A stretch of DNA of 64,000 nt from contig JAEYPP010000086.1 in NCBI GenBank assembly GCA_023410575.1, positions 42,277 to 106,276 on the forward strand, in the 5' to 3' direction. The translations under genes were made by a program, and so were the position numbers. Shown in pieces: positions 54,056 to 61,470 of the stretch; within the stretch, counting starts at the first letter, position 1; each line of letters starts with the position of its first letter. This DNA comes from Bacillota bacterium. GTDB lineage: Bacteria; Bacillota; Clostridia; Lachnospirales; Lachnospiraceae. The notes below the pieces were generated by a model. The model was not told the origin of the DNA. It saw nothing but the letters and a program-made list of their open reading frames with translations, and made no database searches.

Positions 54056-54160
54056 TCAGGCACACAATGCATATGAAAAATAGACTGTATTAATACATAC
54101 AGACTGACAGCAACAACACATCATACACATTTTACTTAACCCGTTTGCTGAATTTTTCAT
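54056..54160 (-). CDS. Cysteine-rich leader peptide (probable attenuation control of cysK)
   Basis: A 34-codon ORF opens at ATG 54160 behind AAAGGAG and stops at TGA 54056-54058. It has seven Cys codons, with four in a row at 54107-54118, in the block MCMMCCCCQSVC. A terminator follows 30 bp later. Ribosome stalling at the Cys run when Cys-tRNA is low would be expected to prevent the terminator from forming, as in his and trp attenuators. The transcript start expected from the promoter at 54218 leaves a leader of about 50 nt. The peptide itself probably has no other role. An anti-terminator pairing was not clearly identified. Confidence 0.82.
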   Translation of the reverse strand: MKNSANGLSKMCMMCCCCQSVCINTVYFSYALCA

Positions 54161-54217
54161 AGCACGATCTCCTTTCAATCTATTTCATAGTATGTTAATA
54201 TGTTTTCTATGTTTTAT

Positions 54218-54246
54218 ATTATAGTTCCTGTAATTACTAATGTCAA
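54218..54246 (-). promoter_or_regulatory. Perfect consensus sigma-A promoter of the cysK operon
   Basis: TTGACA (54241-54246) and TATAAT (54218-54223), read on the minus strand, are 17 bp apart. Transcription should start near 54211, about 50 bases before the leader-peptide ATG. A perfect promoter implies control after initiation, in line with the attenuator. Confidence 0.85.
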
Positions 54247-54348
54247 TACATTTTTTACCAATCCTAATAGCTATTATATATATGTAGCTATAATTTCTTC
54301 CTATACCTAGTAATTTTGAACCAACCATTCCATTGGTCTTATATTAGC

Positions 54349-54381
54349 TTAGGGGCTATAGTCTCAGACTATAACCCCTAA
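54349..54381 (-). terminator. Hairpin after the FGGY kinase gene
   Basis: TTAGGGG-TATAGTCT pairs with its complement (54349-54364 with 54366-54381, one mismatch). It lies about 50 bp past the kinase stop and probably ends the sugar operon; the U tract is poor. Confidence 0.55.
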
Positions 54382-54433
54382 CATTATACCGTTGCTACCT
54401 ATCAATTTATCCTTATGATGGTCACTAATTACA

Positions 54434-55921
54434 TTATCCCGTTGTTAAATCCTTAATAGCAGGATAAACTTTAAGAAAGTTTCTGTAATTTCTTTGATAA
54501 ATAGACTTATTTTCCTCATTTACTTGATAAATTCTACAATATTCTTGCTGTTGCAATGTTTTTGTGAACTCTTCATAATTCGTTATCAAACCTTCGCTTA
54601 ATAATACTGCTGATGCAATGGCTAATGCAGGTAAGGTATCAGACTGTAGATAAACATGAACCTTAGTCCCTAGAACATCAGATATGATCTGGCACCATTT
54701 CTCAACCCTAGCTCCACCACCAATGATAGATACACTAACTGGGGACTCTCCTATACTATCGATTCCTTGTTTTATGGAGTATGCAACACCTTCCAAGCAA
54801 GCTCTGACCATATCTTTTGTACTCGTTTTTGGAGTTACTCCGATATAGCATCCTTTCACGTTCGTATCTACAACAGGAAATCGTTCACCAACTAGATATG
54901 GTAGAAAAAGTAATCCTTGACTACCTGCTGTACTATTCTCAAGTAAATGATTGACATACTCATAGTCAATATCATTCTTTTCATTGTCACGTGTAAAAAT
55001 ACTACTAATCCACTTATGTACGTTTCCTGCATTAAAAAAAGGAACTACATTAATATATTTACCTTCAGGCATCGCCGCAAGATTAAAAACCCCTTGCTCT
55101 TTATTCATCACTGCATCAGAAACAGTTGCTACCCAACCTGAAGTTCCAAGATTTATATTGAACTGTCCTTTGGTACTAATACCACTTGCTAAGGTGGTCG
55201 CACCTGCATCACCAACACCTGCATATACAATGGTATCCACCGAAAAGCCTGTTACCTGACTAGCAATACCATTTAATCTCCCAATCCTTTCATGGGAAGG
55301 TTTGAGGTTGGGAAATAAAGCTACGTCAATATTAAATTTGTCTAATAAAGCAAGATCCCAACTCTTTGTCTTAATATTCATAAGTCCCGCTGTCGAGCAT
55401 GCGGTATAATCTCCACAACACTCTCCTGTTAACTGTGCAATTATGTAATCTTTCGAGCTAATTAGTACTTTATCTATCCTAGCATAAATCTCAGGTTCAT
55501 TTTGTTTTATCCAAAGAAGTTTAGGAAAACTTAAGGAGCCGTCATAATTGTTACCAGTTATAGTTTTTAAATACTCATTACTAAATAGATCCATGATTTC
55601 TTTAGCTTGACTCATTGCTCTGTTATCCGAATATAATATCGCATTCCGTATAGGCATTCTTTCCTTATCAACTAAGATCAAGTCTTGCATTTGTCCACTC
55701 ATAATAATTCCAGTAATCTCTTTCGCATCTACCGTACTGACCATCTTTCTTGATATAACACAAAATGCATTATACCACTCTCTTGGATCCTGTTCTTTAA
55801 ACTCTTTGTGAAAAATAGTTGGTATGTTAACAGAATAATTAGCAATGCTTTTTCCTAAAATACTAACAAGAACTCCTTTCACTGCTGTAGTTCCAATATC
55901 AAATGTGGCTATGTACCTCAT
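54434..55921 (-). CDS. FGGY-family carbohydrate kinase (xylulokinase-like)
   Basis: The 495-residue protein has the two-domain FGGY layout: TFDIGTTAVKGVLVS (phosphate 1 loop) at the N-terminus, MSGQMQDLILVD near 90, the catalytic-base region YAGVGDAGATTLASG near 228, and the C-terminal SVSIIGGGARVEKWCQIISDVLGT adenosine-binding block near 400. It phosphorylates a sugar or polyol with ATP. It is closest in feel to xylulokinases, but the substrate may differ because the neighbours are a TrpA-like lyase and an ABC importer, 4 bp and further upstream. It is the last gene of the operon. Confidence 0.92.
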   Translation of the reverse strand: MRYIATFDIGTTAVKGVLVSILGKSIANYSVNIPTIFHKEFKEQDPREWYNAFCVISRKMVSTVDAKEITGIIMSGQMQDLILVDKERMPIRNAILYSDNRAMSQAKEIMDLFSNEYLKTITGNNYDGSLSFPKLLWIKQNEPEIYARIDKVLISSKDYIIAQLTGECCGDYTACSTAGLMNIKTKSWDLALLDKFNIDVALFPNLKPSHERIGRLNGIASQVTGFSVDTIVYAGVGDAGATTLASGISTKGQFNINLGTSGWVATVSDAVMNKEQGVFNLAAMPEGKYINVVPFFNAGNVHKWISSIFTRDNEKNDIDYEYVNHLLENSTAGSQGLLFLPYLVGERFPVVDTNVKGCYIGVTPKTSTKDMVRACLEGVAYSIKQGIDSIGESPVSVSIIGGGARVEKWCQIISDVLGTKVHVYLQSDTLPALAIASAVLLSEGLITNYEEFTKTLQQQEYCRIYQVNEENKSIYQRNYRNFLKVYPAIKDLTTG

Positions 55922-55925
55922 ACTA

Positions 55926-56696
55926 TTAATCTACTCCTTTTATTGTTTGTTCCATCTCTTTAATAAATGAATATAGATCGCTTTCTGATATCAATAATTT
56001 ATTAAGGATTGCTGTTCCAATGATTACACCATCAAAACCACTAATCAATAGTTCTCTTGCACGTTCGCAACTTCCAATACCAAATCCTGCAAATATCAGT
56101 CCGTTACTAGTAGTCTTTGCTTTTTGCAGTAATTGCATATAATGATTACTGTTGTTCACTACACCAGTTGGGCCAGAATACAATTTTTGATAGATCAAAG
56201 GAAAGTTCTGTAATACTATTTGATTTTCATTCTCCGATTGTTCCGTGCTAATAAAGCCAACTACTTCAACTCCATAACTAGATAATTCCTCTTTCACTTT
56301 TAGCTGCTCCGTAAGCGTTAGGTTAGGTACAACTAAAGCATCATATAAATTCTCTTCTGCTAATTTGATATACATTCCACTCTTTATCAAATCTTCTTTA
56401 TAACCCATGATCCAGATTGGTTGAGTAATGCTATTTCTTATTTCCTTCCAATATTGGATGTCATAAGCTATAGTCTGTTCAATCTTTTGATGTGCACTTT
56501 GGATCACTTCTCCGTCATAATAAGGATTGAGTGATGGAAAACCAATTTCAAAGATCTTTAATCCCTCTTGTTCACAATTCTTAATAATTCTCAGAAAGTC
56601 CTCTTTTGTTGGAAAACCAGCTGGTAAATAACCGACAAATAAATGTTTCTCCAACTGATATAGTTTCGCATCTTTAGCATTTTTATTATTCATCAT
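55926..56696 (-). CDS. TrpA-like (tryptophan synthase alpha-type) lyase in a sugar operon
   Basis: TrpA cleaves indole-3-glycerol phosphate in a retro-aldol step. This 256-residue TIM-barrel protein keeps the two catalytic acids: FEIGFPSLNPYYDGEVIQSA near residues 48-65 (Glu and Asp). It also has the phosphate-binding parts SGPTGV near 175 and GFGIGSCERARELLISGFDGVIIGTAI near 205. No other trp gene is near, and it sits between ABC importer and kinase genes with a 4-bp ATGA overlap upstream. It may split a phosphorylated sugar made by the kinase, rather than act in tryptophan synthesis. This is inference; a moonlighting TrpA is possible. Confidence 0.85.
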   Translation of the reverse strand: MMNNKNAKDAKLYQLEKHLFVGYLPAGFPTKEDFLRIIKNCEQEGLKIFEIGFPSLNPYYDGEVIQSAHQKIEQTIAYDIQYWKEIRNSITQPIWIMGYKEDLIKSGMYIKLAEENLYDALVVPNLTLTEQLKVKEELSSYGVEVVGFISTEQSENENQIVLQNFPLIYQKLYSGPTGVVNNSNHYMQLLQKAKTTSNGLIFAGFGIGSCERARELLISGFDGVIIGTAILNKLLISESDLYSFIKEMEQTIKGVD

Positions 56697-57640
56697 TTTG
56701 AATCACCACGCCCGAATTTTTGTGCTATAACAGCCAAAATAATGATACTTCCTGTGATAATATCTTGCATATAAGAAGGAATTTGTAACATAGTTAATCC
56801 ATTTGAGAGTATTCCTAGAATCGCTGCACCTATAAAGCTACCTATCACATTCGGAATACCCTTCTTAGAAACGGTACACCCAATATAAACTGCCGCATAG
56901 GCTTTAAGAAAATATCCTTCGCCTGCTGTTGTGTTAGCAGATCCAACACGAGATGCTACTAACATTCCTGTAATACAAGCCATGACCGCGCCTAAAGCAA
57001 ATGCTATTGTTTTATACTTTTTTACGTTGACACCAGCAATTTTTGCAGTTTCTTCATTACCACCAATTGCATACATTCTACGCCCCAGAACCGTATGTCT
57101 CATTAAAAACCCAAAAATAAGAATAAATAAAACCATTATGATCGAAAGTAATGGAATTCTTCCAATTTTATATGTACCTAACCAGGAAAATCCGGAAGGA
57201 ATGTTTTCAAATACAGTAGCTCCTCCCGTTAACCGGTAAATTACACCAGAAAGAACTGTACTCATTCCAAGTGTGGTAATAAAGGATAGGACTTTAAATT
57301 TCGCCACAATAAAACCATTAAACCAGCCTATGAGAAAACTCACAATAATTGGTATAATGAAACAAAGTACTAATGGTACACCTTTCACTGCCAATAGAGC
57401 TGCCATAACGCCACCCAAACTGGCCATTGTACCAATGGATAAATCAAACTCATTAATACTCATGAGTAAAGTAGCACCAAGTGAAATCAAAACTAGCAAA
57501 GAAATCTGCCGAGTGATATTTATAATATTCGTTAAGGTAAAAAAAGAAGGACTTAATATACTAAACATTAAAATTATAATAATTAATGCAATAATCGTAC
57601 CGTATGACTGAAAAGTCTTTTTGACATTTATTTTTTTCAT
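56693..57640 (-). CDS. RbsC-type sugar ABC permease
   Basis: The start is placed at ATG 57640 (MKKINVKKTFQSY) with TAGGAG upstream; 315 residues. It has eight to ten membrane helices, LSPSFFTLTNIINITRQISLLVLISLGATLLMSINEFDLSIGTMASLGGVMAALL near 30-85 and the coupling region GGNEETAKIAGVNVKKYKTIAFALGAVMA near 195-225, all typical of ribose/xylose/AI-2 importers. The next gene overlaps it by 4 bp. It works with the ATPase at 57652 and the binding protein at 59190. Confidence 0.94.
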   Translation of the reverse strand: MKKINVKKTFQSYGTIIALIIIILMFSILSPSFFTLTNIINITRQISLLVLISLGATLLMSINEFDLSIGTMASLGGVMAALLAVKGVPLVLCFIIPIIVSFLIGWFNGFIVAKFKVLSFITTLGMSTVLSGVIYRLTGGATVFENIPSGFSWLGTYKIGRIPLLSIIMVLFILIFGFLMRHTVLGRRMYAIGGNEETAKIAGVNVKKYKTIAFALGAVMACITGMLVASRVGSANTTAGEGYFLKAYAAVYIGCTVSKKGIPNVIGSFIGAAILGILSNGLTMLQIPSYMQDIITGSIIILAVIAQKFGRGDSK

Positions 57641-57651
57641 CAATTCGTCTC

Positions 57652-59130
57652 CTAATCCTGATAGCAAAGAGCCAATACTTCATTCGCCACCAAATTTTCA
57701 TTTTTAAGTAAATTCTTTGTATATCCTCTAGAAACGATTTTTATATTATCCGATACTTCCAATATTTCTTTTAAATCAGAAGATACAAATAGAACCGCAT
57801 TCCCTTCGTCCGCCTTTTTTCTTAATAACTTATGTATTTCATTTCTTGTTTTAACATCCACTGCCTGGGTCGGTTCGTCACATAAAAATACTTTTGGATT
57901 GGTCATCATTGCTTTAGCAAATACCACCTTTTGTTGATTCCCCCCAGATAGCTCAATTACACTCTGATCCATTCCAGTTATCTTAATTGAGAGTGCCTCT
58001 ATCTTCTCTTTCACTGCTGCTTTCTCTTTCCTTTCATTTAAGACACCAGCTATCGAGAAGGATTCCATAGAGGATAGTAACACATTATCCTTGATACTAA
58101 GATTACCAATAATCGCCTTTCCTCTACGATCCTCGCAAATAAGAACCATACCATTTTCAATGGATTTGGATGGATTCGGATTTTGATATACCTTATTGTC
58201 TATAAAAACTGCTCCATCATTCATTGGTCGATAGCCATAAATGCACTCGAGAAGTTCAGTTCTTCCACTACCACCCAATCCAAAAATTCCAAGTATTTCA
58301 CCAGCATGTACTTTCAATGATGCTGACTTTACAACTCCATCCTTTGAAGATAAATTCACTATTTCTAACATAGGTTGTCCAAAAGTACTTTTATGAATAA
58401 TGGTTTCACTCACCCACTGGTCTGTCATTTTTCCAATTAATTCGTCTTTTGTTGTTTGACTAGTATGAAGTGTTTCTACCAATTTTCCATTTTTAAATAT
58501 AGTAATACGGTCCGTTAACTTAAATATCTCATCCATACGATGAGTAATATAAAGAATAGAAGTTCCTTTCTTTTTTAATGTTTCAATAATACCGAATAGA
58601 ATATCTGACTCTTTATCTGTTAGTGATGCGGTCGGTTCATCTAATATCATTAATTTACAATCGCTCATCATCGCTCTTATGATTTCTAAGCATGTTTTTT
58701 GTGGAGGAGACAGTTCATCTGCAGTTAGTGACAAATCGATATCAATCTTTAGATCCTTTGCAACCTCACTTACCTTAGATTTCATCCTCTTCCAGTCAAT
58801 TCTACCATTCTTTTTCTCATATTCACGTCCAAGATATGCGTTTTCTATCCCATTGAACGACGGTACAAGAGTTCTATCTTGATGAATCACATTAATTCCA
58901 ATCTCTCTAGACTCTATTGGATTTTTAATAGAAACTTCTTTATCTTCCCAAATTATCTTTCCTTCTTCAAGCTGATAAACTCCTGTTAGTATCTTAATAA
59001 GTGTGGATTTACCAGCGCCATTTTCTCCAACTAGACCATGTATTTCTCCAGGCGATACTTCAAAGTTAATATCTTCTAAAGCATAGATACCATTGAATCT
59101 TTTACTTATATGTTCTGTTCTTAATAGCAC
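57652..59130 (-). CDS. RbsA/MglA-type double-ATPase of a sugar ABC importer
   Basis: The 492-residue protein has two ATPase halves. The first has GENGAGKST near 37, SPPQKTCLEIIRAM and LMILDEPTASLTDKE; the second has GLGGSGRTELL near 285, LSGGNQQKVVFAKAM and VFLCDEPTQAVDV. The variant Walker A in the second half is normal for this family. The start is a GTG at 59130, seven bases after AGGAGG. It drives import through the RbsC-type permease 11 bp downstream. Confidence 0.94.
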   Translation of the reverse strand: MLLRTEHISKRFNGIYALEDINFEVSPGEIHGLVGENGAGKSTLIKILTGVYQLEEGKIIWEDKEVSIKNPIESREIGINVIHQDRTLVPSFNGIENAYLGREYEKKNGRIDWKRMKSKVSEVAKDLKIDIDLSLTADELSPPQKTCLEIIRAMMSDCKLMILDEPTASLTDKESDILFGIIETLKKKGTSILYITHRMDEIFKLTDRITIFKNGKLVETLHTSQTTKDELIGKMTDQWVSETIIHKSTFGQPMLEIVNLSSKDGVVKSASLKVHAGEILGIFGLGGSGRTELLECIYGYRPMNDGAVFIDNKVYQNPNPSKSIENGMVLICEDRRGKAIIGNLSIKDNVLLSSMESFSIAGVLNERKEKAAVKEKIEALSIKITGMDQSVIELSGGNQQKVVFAKAMMTNPKVFLCDEPTQAVDVKTRNEIHKLLRKKADEGNAVLFVSSDLKEILEVSDNIKIVSRGYTKNLLKNENLVANEVLALCYQD

Positions 59131-59189
59131 AATGTGACCTCCTACCGTTTTGATTGAAAGGGGAGACCATTTCTGGTTTCCCCTTCTAC

Positions 59190-60137
59190 TTACTCAACTT
59201 TGTCTGTTGTTATTAATGTTGCAGGAGCATACATTTCTCCAGTTTCCACTGTTTCACCTTTGAAATATTTCACCATTTCGTCAATAACGATTTTAGTCAT
59301 ACCCTCAAAATTCTGTGCTACTGTAGCTTTTAAGTTAGTTCCATCTTTTATCAATGAAATCGCTTGTTCATTACCATCTACCCCTGTTACTAAAACTTCT
59401 TCTCTACCTGCCTCTACTAATGCTTGAGTTGCACCGATCGCCGGCTCATCCCATGCAGACCAAATTGCTGTAATCGAATCTTTCTCTGCATTCGCTAAAA
59501 GTAGATTTTCAACGATATCCTGTGCATCATTAATTGGCTGTTCAGCAGGAACATGTTGCTCTGTGAGTAACGTAATATTTGGATATTCCTTTAATAAATT
59601 ATCAAAAGCATCACAACGTTTACCAACTCCAGGATGAGCCCTATGAGTCAATGCAATCACAGTTCCTTCTTTGCCCATCAAATCGTCAAATAAATACCGA
59701 ATAATCAATTCGCCCATCTGATAGTTATCACTAGTTGCATTTACTTGCATACCCTCAATAAACCCACTATCACATCCATAAACCGGAATTCCAGCATCAA
59801 ATGCTTCTTTTAATTGATTTTCAAGTTGTGTTGGATCTGCGCTAACAAGTACAATGGCATCTGTACTAGATGCTACAACGTCTTCAATTCTACTAGCAAG
59901 CGCTGAAAAATCATTATTGGTATTAATAACATTAACTTTAGCACCTGCTTCTTCTAACCCTTTCTGTAACGCTTCCACCATTTGATTCGTCGTTACCGAT
60001 CCTAGATATGGAGTCATAATTGAAATCTCTTTGCCTTCAATCGTTGCCTTTTCTTCTTTGGAACCACATGCTACCATACTCATTATCATCACAACAGTTA
60101 GCATAAGTACTACAATTTTTTTCATTCTCTTGTCCAT
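59190..60137 (-). CDS. Sugar-type solute-binding lipoprotein (RbsB-like)
   Basis: The start is placed at ATG 60137 (MDKRMKKIVV) with AAAGGAGG ten bases upstream. The 315-residue protein has a lipoprotein signal ending in MVACGSKE, then the periplasmic-binding-protein fold: ISIMTPYLGSVTTNQMVEALQKGLEEAGAKV near 40-75, SSTDAIVLVSADPTQLENQLKEAFDAGIPVYGCDSGF near 100-135, and GVDGNEQAISLIKDGTNLKATVAQNFEGM near 250. This fits ribose/xylose/AI-2-type ligands; the exact one is unknown. It is the first gene of the importer operon, with promoter and operator-like palindromes just upstream. Confidence 0.93.
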   Translation of the reverse strand: MDKRMKKIVVLMLTVVMIMSMVACGSKEEKATIEGKEISIMTPYLGSVTTNQMVEALQKGLEEAGAKVNVINTNNDFSALASRIEDVVASSTDAIVLVSADPTQLENQLKEAFDAGIPVYGCDSGFIEGMQVNATSDNYQMGELIIRYLFDDLMGKEGTVIALTHRAHPGVGKRCDAFDNLLKEYPNITLLTEQHVPAEQPINDAQDIVENLLLANAEKDSITAIWSAWDEPAIGATQALVEAGREEVLVTGVDGNEQAISLIKDGTNLKATVAQNFEGMTKIVIDEMVKYFKGETVETGEMYAPATLITTDKVE

Positions 60138-60194
60138 TATATGGCTACCTCCTTTTGTAATTAACAAATATCATTATCTTTTAGTTGTAACTAA

Positions 60195-60241
60195 ATTATA
60201 ATCCCTATATGCAATATGTTTCAACTGCTGAAATTAATTTC
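60195..60241 (-). promoter_or_regulatory. Promoter and operator-like palindromes of the sugar importer operon
   Basis: On the minus strand TTGAAA (60219-60224) and TATAAT (60195-60200) are 18 bp apart. TGCAATATGTTTCA (60210-60223, plus strand) overlaps the -35 and spacer, and GAAATTAATTTC (60230-60241) is a perfect palindrome just upstream. Both resemble the site at 60331-60346, so the SorC-type regulator may bind here. Confidence 0.7.
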
Positions 60242-60330
60242 TTTTAATTATTGTATTTTTATAGAAATAGATGTATTATATAGGTAGTAAATATAAATTA
60301 TGGTATTTTATTACTAATTAAGTTACGTAT

Positions 60331-60346
60331 ATGAAATATATTTCAT
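60331..60346. promoter_or_regulatory. Perfect palindrome before the SorC-family gene (operator candidate)
   Basis: ATGAAATATATTTCAT is a perfect 16-bp palindrome ending 17 bp before the regulator's ATG. It shares the core TG-AATAT-TTTCA with the site at 60210-60223, as expected if the regulator controls both its own gene and the divergent operon. Confidence 0.65.
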
Positions 60347-60363
60347 GACTTAAGGAGGATTCC

Positions 60364-61302
60364 ATGGCCATCTATGATAACCCAAGACTATTAGTAAAGG
60401 TTTGCAGATTATTCTATGAAGATAATTTCAGTCAGAAAGAAATATCCTCAATACTAGGTATTTCTAGACCTCAAGTTTGCAGAATGTTAAATTACGCAAA
60501 AGAGAACAATATTGTACAGATCATAATACAAAATCCCTATACCCATGAAATTTCAATTGAGCAGAAGCTAATGGAGCAATATGATCTAAAAGGAGCCTTT
60601 GTTACAGATATAGTATACAAGAATTCAGATGAAATGAGAATGAAACTTGGAGAACAATGTGCTGAGCAACTTGATACCTATCTGACTGATTTTTCATCCG
60701 TCGGTGTTATGAGTGGTAAAACAATTGCTGCTGTAGCAAACGGTGCACATCGTCTTAATAGAGCCGGTTTAGAATTTATTCCTCTCGTAGGGTGTATGGG
60801 ACCACAGGGGCAAAGCTGGCAAGCGAATCTTATTGCTCAGACCCTAGCACAGAAAACCGGTGGAAGTTATTGTACTTTGGATGCTCCAGTCTTAATGCAA
60901 AGTAATGCGGCAAGGCAATATATGTTAAAGGAACCTGCCATTGCAAAAGTCTTAGAAAAAGGTACACACTGTAACGTTATCTTAGTAGGTATAGGTCAAA
61001 TAAGTACCACCTCTACTGCTTATGAAGGAGGTGCCTTTATTCGTGAGGACATTACGGACTTAATAAGTAAAGGTGCAGTTGCATCTGTATGTACCTCGTA
61101 TCTAACCTCTGAGGGCAAAATAATTGATACTCCACTAAATTCTCGTTCCATTGGATTACCACTTCGTAAAAATGATAAGGCTACGGTAATCGCAATCGTT
61201 GCTGGTCCGAATAAGATAGAGCCTACTAAAGCAGCTCTGGCTAGTGGATTCATTGATGTACTAATGACTACCTTAGATTTTGCTGAACAGTTATTAGATT
61301 AA
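60364..61302 (+). CDS. SorC/DeoR-type sugar-responsive transcription regulator
   Basis: The 312-residue protein has an N-terminal helix-turn-helix near residues 18-45 (NFSQKEISSILGISRPQVCRMLNYAKENNIV) and a SorC-type sugar-phosphate-binding domain from about 55 on (GVMSGKTIAAVANGA, LIAQTLAQKTGGSYCTLDAPVLM, VILVGIGQ, IGLPLRKNDKATVIAIVAGPNKIEPTKAALASGFIDVLMT). Such regulators often bind a phosphorylated sugar made by the pathway they control. It is divergent from the importer/kinase/lyase operon with palindromes between, which is the classic layout. The start has TAAGGAGG. A terminator follows at 61368. Confidence 0.92.
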   Translation: MAIYDNPRLLVKVCRLFYEDNFSQKEISSILGISRPQVCRMLNYAKENNIVQIIIQNPYTHEISIEQKLMEQYDLKGAFVTDIVYKNSDEMRMKLGEQCAEQLDTYLTDFSSVGVMSGKTIAAVANGAHRLNRAGLEFIPLVGCMGPQGQSWQANLIAQTLAQKTGGSYCTLDAPVLMQSNAARQYMLKEPAIAKVLEKGTHCNVILVGIGQISTTSTAYEGGAFIREDITDLISKGAVASVCTSYLTSEGKIIDTPLNSRSIGLPLRKNDKATVIAIVAGPNKIEPTKAALASGFIDVLMTTLDFAEQLLD

Positions 61303-61367
61303 ACGATTCTATTTCATCAGCTAGTCCATCTAATTAATCTTATTTAATAAATCCTTAAAATACTAAA

Positions 61368-61409
61368 AAGGGACTGTTTCAATATCATAAGTATGTGAAA
61401 CAGTCCCTT
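61368..61409 (+). terminator. Terminator after the SorC-family gene
   Basis: AAGGGACTGTTTC (61368-61380) pairs with GAAACAGTCCCTT (61397-61409), followed by a T-rich tail. It lies between convergent genes and may serve both. A related hairpin is at 19479-19519. Confidence 0.8.
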
Positions 61410-61470
61410 CATTCATTTATTCTTCTCAATTATAAAACCTGCAAGTATCACAACTTAGACAAAAACTCCT

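Larger units (their letters stand above)
53825..54433. other. Control region of about 600 bp upstream of cysK
   Basis: Reading on the minus strand from 54433 to 53825 it holds a terminator for the kinase gene (54349-54381), a consensus promoter (54218-54246), the Cys leader peptide (54056-54160), an attenuator terminator (53994-54025), a 24-bp palindrome (53951-54000), a GC-rich patch, and a second terminator (53851-53876). All are listed separately. Confidence 0.7.

Noticed and set aside
28722..54246. True nitrogen fixation (nif) locus
   Set aside because: There is no nifE/nifN or nifV-type gene, system 1 lacks cofactor ligands, and the system 2 NifD-like protein lacks the Gln/His pair used in N2 reduction.
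53825..54433. T-box or S-box riboswitch before cysK
   Set aside because: No T-box core (GGTGGTACCGCG-like) or S-box core was found; the leader-peptide and terminator layout explains the region better.
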